Source: Agrypnia vestita (taxonomy: Eukaryota > Arthropoda > Insecta > Trichoptera > Phryganeidae). From it: 64,000 bases of DNA. This document shows, piece after piece, positions 1 to 10,385 of the stretch. The position numbers and the translations under genes were made by a program. Position 1 is the stretch's first letter. The number at the start of each line of letters is the position of its first letter. The notes under the pieces were generated by a model. It saw only the letters and a program-made list of their open reading frames with translations, had not been told where the DNA came from and did no database searches. Location of the stretch: NCBI GenBank assembly GCA_016648135.1, contig JADDOH010000329.1:496001-560000 (forward strand). Direction: 5' to 3'.

Positions 1-1258
1 TCTATTAGGCAGCGCGTTTTGATCGATTTAATGACGTATTGTTTGACTCATTATTGACCCCATTCTAGACAACAATAAATGACAAGAATATTAACTAACA
101 TTAAGATTTTTATAGTAGGGTTAGTCACAATAACCAAGGTGGAAATAAAATTAAGAAACGATAATGTAAAAAGTTTAAATTTTCATATTAGAAGTGCACG
201 TACATTATCTACGTCGGAAAAATATTTTTATTTACATGAAGTCACTAGATACAAACTTTAGCAGGAACACTATTCCATAATTCGCACTTCGCACGTTCTA
301 GAATGTTCCATTTGTCGCTGGTTCACTTTATATTTGTTGCTTCTATGGCTAATCGCACACTGTTCACTTGTTAGTTCGCGACCGTTTCGCGTATCTGCGG
401 TTGTCAAATTCGTCTCTGACGTGCAATTGTATCGCTGCTAATATAAGGTCCTCGATTTCTGAAACATTCTCATATATACTCGCGCATTCTACAGACTTCG
501 ACCGATCGCAAATCCTCGATTATGTGCAGTTTCTATAATTTTATAATCTCATGACAATATTATTGATCGAGTTTGTAGTTTGGGTTCAGCAGTCAGATGT
601 GGACAATCAACAGCGTATCAAATATAGATCAGATTAAAACATCAACAGTACAAACTTATTATTAATAGTTGAAAAACGTACCGATGAAAAATTAGTAAAA
701 AATAACTTTACACATTATAGAAGATGGATGGCAAATTTATAAATTGCTTGACTCTTAACCGGGGGGCATGTTGTATATTTTATTGAATTGGATTCTGAAA
801 ATACATTAAATTTTCAACGATCTCGTTATCATATCACATTATTGATTTCGAGATGTACAAAAAGATTTTTATCGTAAAATGAAAATCATTGTACGCTAAA
901 CCTTCAAATAATAAAAAGTCTATCGTAATAAACGGCTAACATTCAACTATTTCAATGATGATCATGAATAATTTCCTTTACAATTCATCTATATAATGTA
1001 CCATTCCATTTCATATTAAACTTTTTTCTTGCACATTTGTAAATATGATGAAGATTGAAACACAATAATATAATAGATACCCATTTCTATATATTTTTAA
1101 TTTATTTGAAGAAGAAGACAAGAAAATAATTCATCATTTCATAGAATAAGTTTCAGATTTTAAAAATTAATTTAAAATTATGTATTATACTTTGTATGTA
1201 TATACAGTTTCGATCAGATAAAATGTAAGGTAAAAAGTGATTGATTTTAAATTATCAT
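1..1258. other. AT-rich stretch without a recognisable gene
   Basis: No convincing ORF or repeat match. Positions 250-545 are less AT-rich and of higher complexity than the surroundings and contain a heat-shock-element motif (separate entry) and a TATA-like AATATAAGG at about 440. The rest is ordinary AT-rich sequence. A 60-codon ORF at 79-261 shows no family signature and I do not regard it as a gene. Confidence 0.6.
296..308 (+). promoter_or_regulatory. Perfect three-unit heat-shock element motif
   Basis: The sequence TTCTAGAATGTTC is a perfect TTCnnGAAnnTTC array, the binding pattern of the heat-shock factor trimer. A GGAAC...TTCC inverted pair lies just upstream at 263-276. Whether it is used is unknown: no recognised gene starts nearby, and a 13-bp motif with nine fixed positions can arise by chance in 64 kb, though rarely. 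Similar motifs occur in the solo LTRs of this window, so it may be a retroelement relic. Confidence 0.4.
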
Positions 1259-1286
1259 TGTTATACGGTGAAGTTTTATTAAGCCC

Positions 1287-1454
1287 CTAATCAGCGCGAC
1301 ACGTCTCTTCTAATCTGTCCCCTTTGTATCCGAGCTTCCCTTCTGAAACAATCACCTTTATATTATTGAGAGCGATGCTGTTGTGACGTCGACGTTGTAT
1401 CATTTGCAATGCAAATTCTTTCACCAGTTTCAAGGCTGTAGTATTGCGCTGGTC
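1287..1454 (-). CDS. Possible terminal coding exon, unknown product
   Basis: On the minus strand a stretch with amino-acid composition more protein-like than its surroundings runs from a splice-acceptor-like TTACTCCAG (ending at 1455) to a TAG stop at 1287-1289, followed within 10 bases by AATAAA (1275-1280). The 55 or so residues start DQRNTTALKLVKEF and end DRLEETCRAD; they are rich in Arg, Lys and Glu, with no transmembrane segment or motif I recognise. The exon reading is inference. The AATAAA is unusually close to the stop, and no matching upstream exon was found. It may equally be a chance ORF or a piece of an unrecognised transposon. I assign no function. Confidence 0.2.
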   Translation of the reverse strand, partial: DQRNTTALKLVKEFALQMIQRRRHNSIALNNIKVIVSEGKLGYKGDRLEETCRAD

Positions 1455-1482
1455 CTGGAGTAATATAAGATGCAAGTTGCTT

Positions 1483-1617
1483 TGAGAAATTTGTGATTGA
1501 GAAAGTAAAGTTTTTTATTTGTTACATCTTTGTAACAAATAAAAAACACTAAAAAAGTTCAATCAAAATGCACAAATAAAAGAGATTTTATTTTACCTTC
1601 TCAATCACAAATTTCAC
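1483..1617. repeat. Nested inverted repeat (hairpin within hairpin)
   Basis: The outer arms are 1483-1509 and 1591-1617, both reading as GAAATTTGTGATTGAGAA on one strand or the other, with one or two mismatches. Inside lies a second, perfect palindrome with 16-bp arms (1510-1525 and 1532-1547, GTTTTTTATTTGTTAC) and a 6-base loop. The whole would extrude as one long hairpin, and looks like a small foldback/MITE-type insertion. No target-site duplication is clear. Confidence 0.7.
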
Positions 1618-2084
1618 TACACAAAAGGGCAAATTACATTCCAAACATGTCAACGTTGTCATCATACAAATGTATTAAAGAGCCAACACAGCGTGAACGT
1701 GGCGTAGAGGTACGTCGCAAGCATTTGTATGGGGGCTTTCAAATTGCAATGAATAGAAAAGCGTTTCAGTTTATCAGTTTATTACGATTTGAAAGCTTTT
1801 AAGAAGATAAACGTTTTTCAAGGGAGGCTATAAACCATTAGACGAATGACTGATTTCATTATAACTTCAGCGGCCGAGGAGATTCAAAAAAGATAGCGGG
1901 TGGCTACACATAAACTTGCGCAATTATCATCACGGTTTTGAAAGAATGTGGAACCAAAACAAAATGTTATTGGTGTAATTTACAAAAAAAATATATTTAC
2001 AAAGAGACAAACGTCAGTTTACTTGGAAACATTCTGTGCAAGAAAAAAAAAGGACTGTAAACAGATATTGTCAGAGACAGTACA
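1618..2084. other. No gene seen
   Basis: Mixed-composition sequence with an ATACAAATG...CATTTGTAT inverted pair near 1663-1725. There is no ORF or repeat I can place. Confidence 0.5.
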
Positions 2085-2262
2085 AGAGGGTAGAAGGACT
2101 GCAGGACGACCAACTGAAAAGTAAATAGAAAGACTGTAAAAAAATATTGAACTACCAGTGACCCCAAGTAATCGAAAAAGCACAAGAGCGGTGAAAGAGA
2201 GCTGTCAAAGCAATAGGCTGCCGACCCGATTCAGATAAATGGGATGAAGAAGAAGAAGAAAA
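2085..2262 (+). pseudogene. Possible LINE reverse-transcriptase C-terminal relic
   Basis: Two frame-shifted patches resemble the extreme C-terminus of insect non-LTR retrotransposon ORF2. The first, RRTAGRPTEK (about 2090-2121), matches the GRP.KRW motif. The second, GCRPDSDKWDEEEEE (about 2217-2261), resembles a W-containing tail that runs into a (GAA)n 3' end. Stop codons and a frameshift separate them. If real it is a 5'-truncated, dead copy on the plus strand. The (GAA) tract could also generate the acidic tail by chance, so confidence is modest. Confidence 0.35.
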
Positions 2263-4081
2263 TTATTATACATACAAAAATTATAAAATATTTGCGGACG
2301 TAACGCAGTAAAGCTGGCCTTACGAATACAATGGTGTACAAATCAGACGTAGGTACCCGGCTGACAACTTCAAAGGTATACTAGGTATATAAGTACACCT
2401 CTGCATACAATATACTTCATTGTTTTAGCGCGGAGTTTACTCTGGTGACAGGAGACTAACCAAATCTTGTACTACCACGTGTCAGACTGACGGCAGCAAA
2501 TTTAAAGTTATACAATGTATGGGACGTTACACAGAGGGGTGCTCATGACAGGTTGTATATTAAATATACACGGTATTATATAGTAATACGTCTTCGCTAA
2601 TTAAACAAGAGGCGAAACTAAAGTAGTTGCACATAAAGCTTACCCTGTTAAACAAAATTAGAACCCCAGTCCCTTTCAGTGAAAACTGTATGCAAAGTAC
2701 GAGGGCTTGATTTATTTGAGAGTTTCTAGCGCATTATGCAGGTACAAAATAAATGTATTTTTATAGTAATTTTTTACAGATATAAAAACTCACAAAATAT
2801 CAATCAAAACGAATTCTAGAAAAATACCTATGGGAAAAAAATTAAATCACAGGGACTCGAACCCAGATCTTTCAATTGTTGGTAGATAGCTTTGTGAATT
2901 AAGTCACAACTACTCTTCAGAAGTGGGAAGATTTCTGCTACATACCTACATTATGTAGTTTTTAAAGCGAGAAGTCTTTTTTCTTAAGGTTTTTATATGC
3001 GTCTTTCTAAGTTCTGTATCTCATTTAAATATATATAGATATATATAATATAGTATTATATATATAGATTATTATATATATTATAGAACAGTATAAAAAT
3101 CTATTATTAACTTGTAAAATAAATCGTTTTTTTATTCTCTTTTACATTAAATTATTTTGGGATTCATTTCTATATGTTCTCGATTAGTTCGAGGTCAATT
3201 AGAAGGTCGGTAGTTTTAAATATTATTATTCTACCATTTATTTATTTATTTTTTGTTTACATATATAGTTAAACATAAGTAGTGTTGCAATTTTTTTTTA
3301 TTGTATCTGACCTTTTCAAAGATTTTTTGCGTGATTTCTTTCCCTTTTGTGTAACCAGAGCCTCACTTGCCTAGCAAAATATGCAAAGCTATGGCTACAA
3401 CTTTTCAGGATTATATTATACTTTTGAATATTTTTAGAACTTGATAGAGTCTTGTCGAAAGGTTTTGATAATTTTCGGTACAAGACTGTGACAGTACTAT
3501 CCCTCATTAAGTGAGGGTGCGTTGCTTATTTCAATAAAAAGTATTTTAAGGTTCTACATTAATACATCTGATTGATGTCCAGGAAGTGGCATTCTTTGAA
3601 AAGTTCATTTGAAAAAAAAGCGGAAAGGCTTCTTATGAATAAGTCTCAAAACAATTTTCTGGGCTTTACTAAGAATCTAAGATGGCACAAGCTGCACCAC
3701 CCCAACCGACTATCGCGTAATTAAGGAGCGAGTATCAAATCATTTAGTATAATATTCTATTAGTCTTCTCGTCGGTGTGTCAAGTACTTCTCTGACTGCC
3801 TTAAAAAAATATGCTAGGATTCTTATTCAACTCGTGGTATTTAATTATCTATTTCCAATTATAATTTTCAATCATGTTGTATCGAAGATTGTTTAGAAGT
3901 AACGACGTAGTTAATAATTTATTATACACAATTATATATTTTAGCTTCATATAGACGCTAAAGAGAAAGCACATTTTCAAGGTATTATCATAGAAAATAA
4001 AGTGAAAAAAAATATTAATAATTTTTTCGAATTTATGCGATATTTTCAGCACAATTTGAAATGATCTTCTCGAATGCAATC
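2263..4081. other. No gene; AT-rich with a few simple features
   Basis: At 2850-2862 a minus-strand GGGTTCGAGTCCC-like block (tRNA box B) appears without a good box A; it may be a SINE scrap. An AT-dinucleotide-rich tract lies at 3030-3085. The short ORFs at 3316-3507 and 3849-4079 (minus) are low complexity and show no family signature. Confidence 0.5.
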
Positions 4082-4248
4082 GTGGTTCAGTGAAGAATAT
4101 TGTAAGGTTTCCACGCCACTCAGAGTCTTCTGGTTTGTGTCTTCTGGGGTATTATTCCGGTTTTTTACGACCTTTCTGGCCAGTTAGGTCGTAAAAACAC
4201 GGCATAATACGCGAAAAGCTACAAACCAGAAAAAAAGTGGTTCAGTGA
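4082..4248. repeat. Hairpin insertion flanked by 12-bp direct repeats
   Basis: Arms 4129-4173 and 4186-4230 form an imperfect inverted repeat (core TTTTTACGACCT/AGGTCGTAAAAA; ends TCTGGTTTG/CAAACCAGA). The same 12-mer GTGGTTCAGTGA occurs at 4082-4093 and 4237-4248. The direct repeats enclose 143 bp, fitting a target-site duplication around a small foldback element. The duplication length is unusual for known DNA transposon families. The left hairpin arm starts 35 bp inside the direct repeat, so the element is asymmetric. Confidence 0.7.
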
Positions 4249-4751
4249 GTTTAAAAGTATAGAGATAATAATTGAACAATAATGTACCTGTTGTTTCAGG
4301 ACTTACATGTACGGGAGCTTGTTAATTCAAATAATGTTACCGTGTAAAGGAGAAAGATGCTTTAAAATGATAAAGCAAATGTTTGGAACGAAGGAAGGGG
4401 AGAATGTGCGCCTACCGTGGAGCTATCAAGGAAGTCATATCAATGTTAAGGGGAAAATTAAATGCGTATTATTAAGGGAGAAAATCATGGAATAATTTAA
4501 GCATTGTTACTTAACAGCAATTCAATATAGAAAGGTGGAAGTTAAGTGCGGATGGTAATTTTTCTTACCAAAAGTCAGCAAGTGTTAATTACACTAACTT
4601 AAACACTCAGTTAAATTTAATTTAATAGAAAAAAATGATTAGGTACACTAATTTAATAAAAAAAAAAGAATTTAAGTTCAACAAAATAATAAATAGACCA
4701 CTGGAAAATCAATGAAATATGTTTTTAAAAGAAAAACTAAAAACGGCAATA
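4249..4751. other. No gene seen
   Basis: A 62-codon ORF (4307-4495, plus) has no recognisable motif and I treat it as chance. The rest is AT-rich, with A-runs near 4660. Confidence 0.5.
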
Positions 4752-5640
4752 AACTTACTTACTTACTTATTTACCATTTCGCTGTTTTCCCGGGGGTAGG
4801 CAGAGGGGATAGAGCGCCACACTCTTTGTCCTGACATAAAATTCTTGCCTCATCCACATTCATACAAATTCGCATGCAAGCTTGCCATCTTCCAGTATCT
4901 GGATAATCTGGTCAGGTCACGTCTTCCGCGGTCGCCCTCTCTTTCTGGCGCCGTCAATACTTGCATTATTTGCTTTCTTACCTTCTTTCCTCACTCATTC
5001 GCTCAACATGCCCAAACCATCTGAACGACCCTTTTTGTAATTCTATTAAGTATGCTAAGATCAGCTTACATTCGTTCCTAATATCTTCATTCTTTACTAT
5101 ATCATAAATGGATTTGTCACACATACGTCTAAGGAATCTCATCTCCACTGCATTTAATCTACTTTCGTTCCTCTTCTGCCAGCTCCAGGCTTCACTTCCA
5201 TACATCAGTGTCGGTACCAGAATTTCATTATGTACCGCTGGTTTTTCCTCGGTAGACATATTTCTATTAAATTAAATTTAAATCAAATTTAAATTTAATT
5301 ATTGCATTCAAAGTACCGTTCACCCTACGCCCCGCAGTCACTCTCCTCTCGATACTTTTCTCAACATTCCCTCTTCTATCGAACATACTCCCCAGTACAA
5401 AAACTCGTCGACTTGTTCCAAACATTAATTACCTACTAGTATTCCACATGTTGTATTACTTTCCTGTTTCTCGAATACCATAACTTTGACTTGTTTACAT
5501 TAATAATAAGGTCACTTTCCTTGCATACATCATACATCCTGCTTACTAGACTCTGTAAGTCTTGTTCGATATTTGCCATTAATACTGCATTATCCGCGTA
5601 CAGTAAACAACATATAATCATATCACTCATTTCTACTCAT
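4752..5640 (-). mobile_element. LINE copy 1: 5'-truncated reverse transcriptase, dead
   Basis: This minus-strand non-LTR retrotransposon fragment shares about 800 bp with the copy at 12.3-13.3 kb. Reading from high to low coordinate: the RT palm motif (LLYADNAVLMAN; the catalytic motif at 5589-5600 is YADN, so the second catalytic Asp is lost), then LVPTLMYGSEAW, SRLNAVEMRFLRRMC and FRWFGHVERM, which are typical of the LINE RT thumb and C-terminus. A GRPRKTW-type region follows, and the 3' end is a (TTAC)n tail at 4754-4773. An AT-rich insertion of about 20 bp (about 5280-5298) is absent from the other copy. Frameshifts break the frame. The clade (RTE/CR1-like) is not certain. Confidence 0.85.
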
Positions 5641-6488
5641 GGCATACAACACCAAAGTCGTAACCACCCATAAAAGGTTTAAATTCAAAAGACTCCGCAG
5701 CTGAAGAAAATTAAAATTTAAAAAAAGTATTTAACTCAGCGGCTACAATATAAATGAAAGACTGAACAAATACTGTGTAGATTTATTAACGTTTCACAAA
5801 CAAACTTCAATAAACAATCTAGCGTAGGTAAACAAACGATTTCTCTAAAATGTTAACCCGGCGTAGGAAAGACAAACAAATAAATTTGTAGGGTTGCAGT
5901 TCCAGTGTATGACGTTACCCGGAGGAAATCAAAAAGTTACCGGAACAGTTCATAAATAATACGACTTACAAACAGGAAAATTTACAGGAAAAGTTAAATC
6001 AATTTGTTCTGCCTGATGTTCCTACTCGCCATCACCATTTGTTTTCGTTACCAGCAGGTATTATTCTCCGCACCTCTCGAGAGCACTTGAGAGTTAAGTA
6101 ACATTGTGAGGAATCAATATCTGCACAATAATGACAAGGCGTTTAATAGGTACTATGATGTATGATGTAATAGTATGTGAAATCTCGAACATTATCATGA
6201 AAGACAGATCTATTATCTTATTATTTATTTGTCAAAGAAAAAAAATAAATATAGTGTTACGTTTATGTTTATATTGAATAATATGGATAAATAATTAAAT
6301 CGATCTAGCATAATGATTGTTATTTATAATAATAAATATTACATTCATAAATGAATAAAAGCCGACTATGACTTTTTATATAGTTTATGTAATAACGATA
6401 TAATCACCCTCTGAGATGATACTATTATTAAAATATACTTTATGAAATAGGCGCTCACTTTAATATCCTTGGATTGATATAATAATTT
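5641..6488. other. No gene seen
   Basis: Ordinary AT-rich sequence. A slightly GC-richer patch at 5890-6110 has no ORF or repeat match in this window. Confidence 0.5.
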
Positions 6489-6538
6489 ATCCTCTCTGCC
6501 TACCTCTGCGGGGGAACGGTGTGATGGTTAGTTAGTTA
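6489..6538 (+). mobile_element. LINE 3' end only (same family as 4.8 and 12.3 kb)
   Basis: About 50 bp matching the last bases of the LINE copies at 4752 and 12255: TATCCTCTCTGCCTACC, a CGGGGGAACG block, then the tail GTTAGTTAGTTA. Here it lies on the plus strand. It is an extremely 5'-truncated insertion, expected when target-primed reverse transcription stops early. It defines the family's 3' end as a short GTTA repeat. Confidence 0.75.
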
Positions 6539-7134
6539 CATATAATTTTCACCTTCTTTGAAGCGTTGAAAATTAAACTGATTATTTACACAATTATTAT
6601 CAATTAATAGAAAATGTAATACAGTCATATTAATAGAATTAATTAAATTAATCACTTTACTTCACTTTTGATGAGAGATATTTGCTAATTTTTTTTTTAA
6701 TTACATTTACTATTGAGACTCAAACTGAAGAATATTACTGACAATGCCTTAAATATTAAGATACTCATTTTCCATGAATCTTTTATATTTTATTTTCAAA
6801 GAATCTCAAAAACCTATAGTAAAAGTAAAAACATGCTAGACAAACCCAAGATTTACATTGTTACTTATCATTGACAATTATTATTATTTTTTAATGGGAC
6901 TGCATATTATTGTCAAGTTGCAATATTAAAACAGCCATTAATAAATTATTAAGGTACGCTTCTAGGGTTGAGAACATTTATCCGATTTACGACGCAAAAC
7001 AGTGTTGATAAAACCCATAATATATTTTTTTTATAAACTAATTTATACGAAAAATATAATTTTAATTAGTGTAGTAATAAAATACATAAGCATTGAAATT
7101 TTTTTCGAAAAAGAAGATACCTTCAAAAATAGAC
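6539..7134. other. No gene seen; very AT-rich
   Basis: Very AT-rich sequence without ORFs of note or repeats recognisable within the window. Confidence 0.5.
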
Positions 7135-7630
7135 TTACCTACTGGTCTATAAAAAAGAGTTTAAAAATGTTAAAATAATAATTTTCGAGTGTATTCTAGT
7201 GTACATGTTAAATAATTCGGAAAAATGTCACATATACAATAAAAGGAATATTGCTTAATTTTCCACATTCAAAATATGAAGATATCATTTCCAGCTACGA
7301 AATCCGTGTATACTATGTCATAGGTAATACAATAGATGTCTCTAACGTAGTCTATTTGAATAAATTAAAGAAACTGATTTAGAACATATGCATATACAAC
7401 TTTAAAAAATTTGATGATGTGCGGATGTTCTTACGATAAACGTGTATAAAGTGATTACTTAAGCCAGCCCATACAGGTCATAATCCCAGGGCCACCCTAT
7501 AAAGACTTCCAAACACGTTTCCCGTAAGACTTCTATAATTATTAATCTTAATCAATAATTATCTCCGTGTGGACAAAATTCAGTAATTTTGTTCTCAGAA
7601 TATACATATAGAAATATTGTTAAAATCATA
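7135..7630 (+). repeat. Repeat family A, copy 1
   Basis: Non-coding dispersed repeat shared with loci at 12.1/13.35, 14.2, 19.1, 23.5, 38.2 and 48.5 kb. Diagnostic blocks in order: CTGGTCTATAAAA (7140), GTGTATTCTAGTG (7188), TTGCTTAATTTTCCACATTC (7251), GGTCATAATCCCAGGGCCAC (7476), the ACACGTTTC block and the tail CAGAATATACATATAGAAAT (7596). The class is not known. Some copies are inverted repeats of the 3' half, suggesting a foldback or MITE-type DNA element. Confidence 0.75.
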
Positions 7631-8880
7631 TCATATTATAAGAAATTATTATAAATTTTGCTATATCTAATAAATCTACCGATACGAATTTCATTAAATT
7701 TTATGCTCAACAACCATTATTCTTATCGTTCTACGTCTTATAATAAATATCATACTAATTTGATTTTAACAAATACGTAAAATAAACGTTAAAAAATGTA
7801 ATAAAGAATGTAATGACGCTAAACATATTTATATATTTTAATATGAGCCGCAATCGCGGAGCCAAAATAACGAGCACCCGCCTATTTTCGTGGAGGTAAT
7901 AAGGGAAACCCATTAAATCCTCCGCGAGTAAATTTAAATAGTCATTCGCAGGAATAATATTTCAGGCAATCTTAAACTCTCGTCCACTGCACTTTTTCAT
8001 TATTCCTTCGCTGAAGAGTGTCGGGAGAGAGGTAAAAAGCTTTTCCATTAAAAATAATGGACAGCGCCAAGCGGAATTAATCCAGATGCACCATTTGGGC
8101 TTTCAACAATGAAAAGGTGTTTTGTTTAAACATTTTGTCGTATGGATTATAGCACAACTTTTGAAATTGTCATTAGTATTTTCAAATATTAAAGGTATCA
8201 GTATTTCAAAAAAGGGTAAATAATAATCTCTCTTATTCTCAGGATAACAACGGTGTCATATTAGTAAGATACAAACTATGAGAAATGTCATACATCTGTC
8301 AAACGTCAAAATTGACGAAATATACAATGATTAAGACATTGTTGTTGCATTAAATTGCTTTCTTATTCTTTTTATTCCCAGTTAATTTTAAAAACATGTA
8401 TGTAGGTATTTCAGTAAATATTAAATAAAATTGAGAATCTGAATAATCTTCTTGATAGTTTTGAATGTTATAATTCGTTGTAGATAGGGAAGATAGTCTT
8501 TAAGCATTTTGGAAAGTAATGAATGAATGGTCATAGAAAACATTTTTTTAATGAAAACACCTTTTTGAAGTTAACAAAAACTATGTTATAAAAATTGGGA
8601 TTACACAAAAAAAAATTATTTACGTGGTATTTACATCAGAAAATAAAAATATATTAGTTGTATAAAAGTATTTCAAATTAAACAGAAACGGATTAAGCCA
8701 TGCGTCATCTATTTCTCTAACTTTATTATTACAATATAAATTGACTGCTATTTTAAAATGGAATAATAGATATATCATTTACACAAAACTACATATACAA
8801 ATATCGAAATATTTTCCCGCCCAAACAAATTAAGGATGGGATGTGTAAGGGACATTCATGCGCACGCGAGAATTTTTTTC
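7631..8880. other. No gene; one high-complexity island
   Basis: Positions 7845-8110 stand out as GC-balanced and free of simple sequence in an AT-rich setting, without an ORF. This could be a conserved non-coding element; only cross-species comparison could tell. The remainder is AT-rich with nothing recognisable. Confidence 0.4.
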
Positions 8881-8959
8881 AGCAGACCTCCAGTCAGCCT
8901 TTTAGTGAGTCTTCTTCACTCAGAAGACAATTAAAGTGAAGAAGTTTAGTTATCGGATT

Positions 8960-9720
8960 GTCAATTGTTGTGAAATGATGGAGTGACACGAGCAGCAATA
9001 CTGTGTTAAAAATTTGCCAAATGCTTGGCGTGGAGTACCTAGAATTTGTTCGTAAGATCCAACAGACTTTTGAGGACGTATGATAATCTATAACCGCTTC
9101 AAAGATAACCGCACATCAGTGGGCAGAGAACCACGTTTCAATAGACCCTCAAGCCGAAACAACAATGTGATTGACCAAGTGCGAACTTTGTTCATGCAAG
9201 ATCGTCGTATCATACATAATCCGAGAACTTGCGGTCGAGGGAGGGTTGGGGGATAAGCATTGGCTCGATACATTAAATTTTAATCGAAATTTAGTGTCCG
9301 ATCGAAGAGAGGTCAAACGACGATACATGTGGACAGCAACAAGCAACAGATCCATCCCGATAGTGCACATATCCATTCTTCACTTCTGATTCAGGCTTTC
9401 TTGGCCAAACATAGCATTTCTCTGACTAGACGCCCTATCTTCCCGACATGGCTCCATATTAATTTTGGCTATTCCCCGAATTTCAATTTCCGCCGAAAGG
9501 GTCCCTTAAATTAAGAAAATACATTATGCAGAGCGCGACGGCCCAACTGAACACCATCTCAAAAGTTGTGTTCTAGAAGTGTATCTAAAATGGCAGGACC
9601 ACTGAGAGAAGTGTGCATTAATTACCAAGGGGACTTTTGAGATTAGAGTAAGTACAGTGTTTATAAATAAATGCGTTTCTGGCGACCAAAGGTATCTATA
9701 TTTTTCGAACACGGTATGGT
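8960..9720 (+). mobile_element. Degenerate mariner-family transposase with internal deletion
   Basis: Plus-strand remains of a Tc1/mariner transposase spread over three frames. Around 9013-9080 is KICQMLGVEYLEFV followed by KIQQTFEDV, corresponding to the first helix-turn-helix region. At 9097-9140 comes FKDNRTSVGREPR, the conserved FK.GRTSVED.PRSGRP linker, then QVRTLFMQDRR and IIRELAVEG from the second HTH. At 9329-9514 the C-terminal catalytic region appears (HPDSAHIHSS, SLLIQAFLAKH), followed by a C-terminal remnant KMAGPLREVCINYQGDF. The middle of the catalytic domain, including the first Asp, is missing. There are several stops and frameshifts, and I could not identify terminal inverted repeats. 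It is inactive. Confidence 0.8.
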
Positions 9721-10321
9721 AAGTACATTTTCGCAGAAATTATCGGAATTACAGGGATGGCTAAAAAAATTTTTGACACAGGATTTTTTTGAATAGATAT
9801 CTAATTGACTCATCTAGTATTTTTTTAATTATTAAAAAGTGTTACCACAAGAAAATAAAACGTAATATGGTAATTTAAATAAAACAATAAAACATCCTTA
9901 AGATCCCTGGTGCGAATGGGATTAAGAGCAATGTATCGTAATAATGTAATAAAATAAAAATCCCTACAAGTAACTGTCTATAATAGTCTATAAATCTCAC
10001 ACATAATTGTAAGAATACAATAAATAAAAACTCGTAGCATTTTTTTACGCAGACAGCTCTTCGACAAGCTCCTTAAAATTATTTGAATAAGAACACCATT
10101 GTGATGAGATGGAACGGATTGTAAAATGTTACAAAAATAAAATAACCAATCGGTAAGTTCAACAAAATCAAATAAAAATTTGTACAAAAATGTACCCACC
10201 TACGTTGTACATAGATTTGATTTAAGTCGTTTATTTAATTTAATCTAAATATAATAATTTCGTTGTCGGTCTGTCCAGTAAGTCCTTAACTTCCTGAAAT
10301 TCACGTCTAAGAATCGAAATT
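9721..10321. other. No gene seen
   Basis: AT-rich; nothing recognised apart from short chance ORFs. Confidence 0.5.
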
Positions 10322-10385
10322 ACACTGGAGAGACTCGAACCTCGAAGGCGCGGACGGCAGCGCAGGGACTACACGATATCACCAT
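10322..10385 (-). repeat. tRNA-like SINE head (decayed)
   Basis: On the minus strand GAGGTTCGAGTCTC (box B-like, near 10326-10340) follows CTGCGCTGCCGTCCGCGCC and an upstream box A-like stretch. This arrangement is typical of tRNA-derived SINE heads in insects. No cloverleaf can be drawn and no polyA tail is evident, so it is a scrap. Confidence 0.4.
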
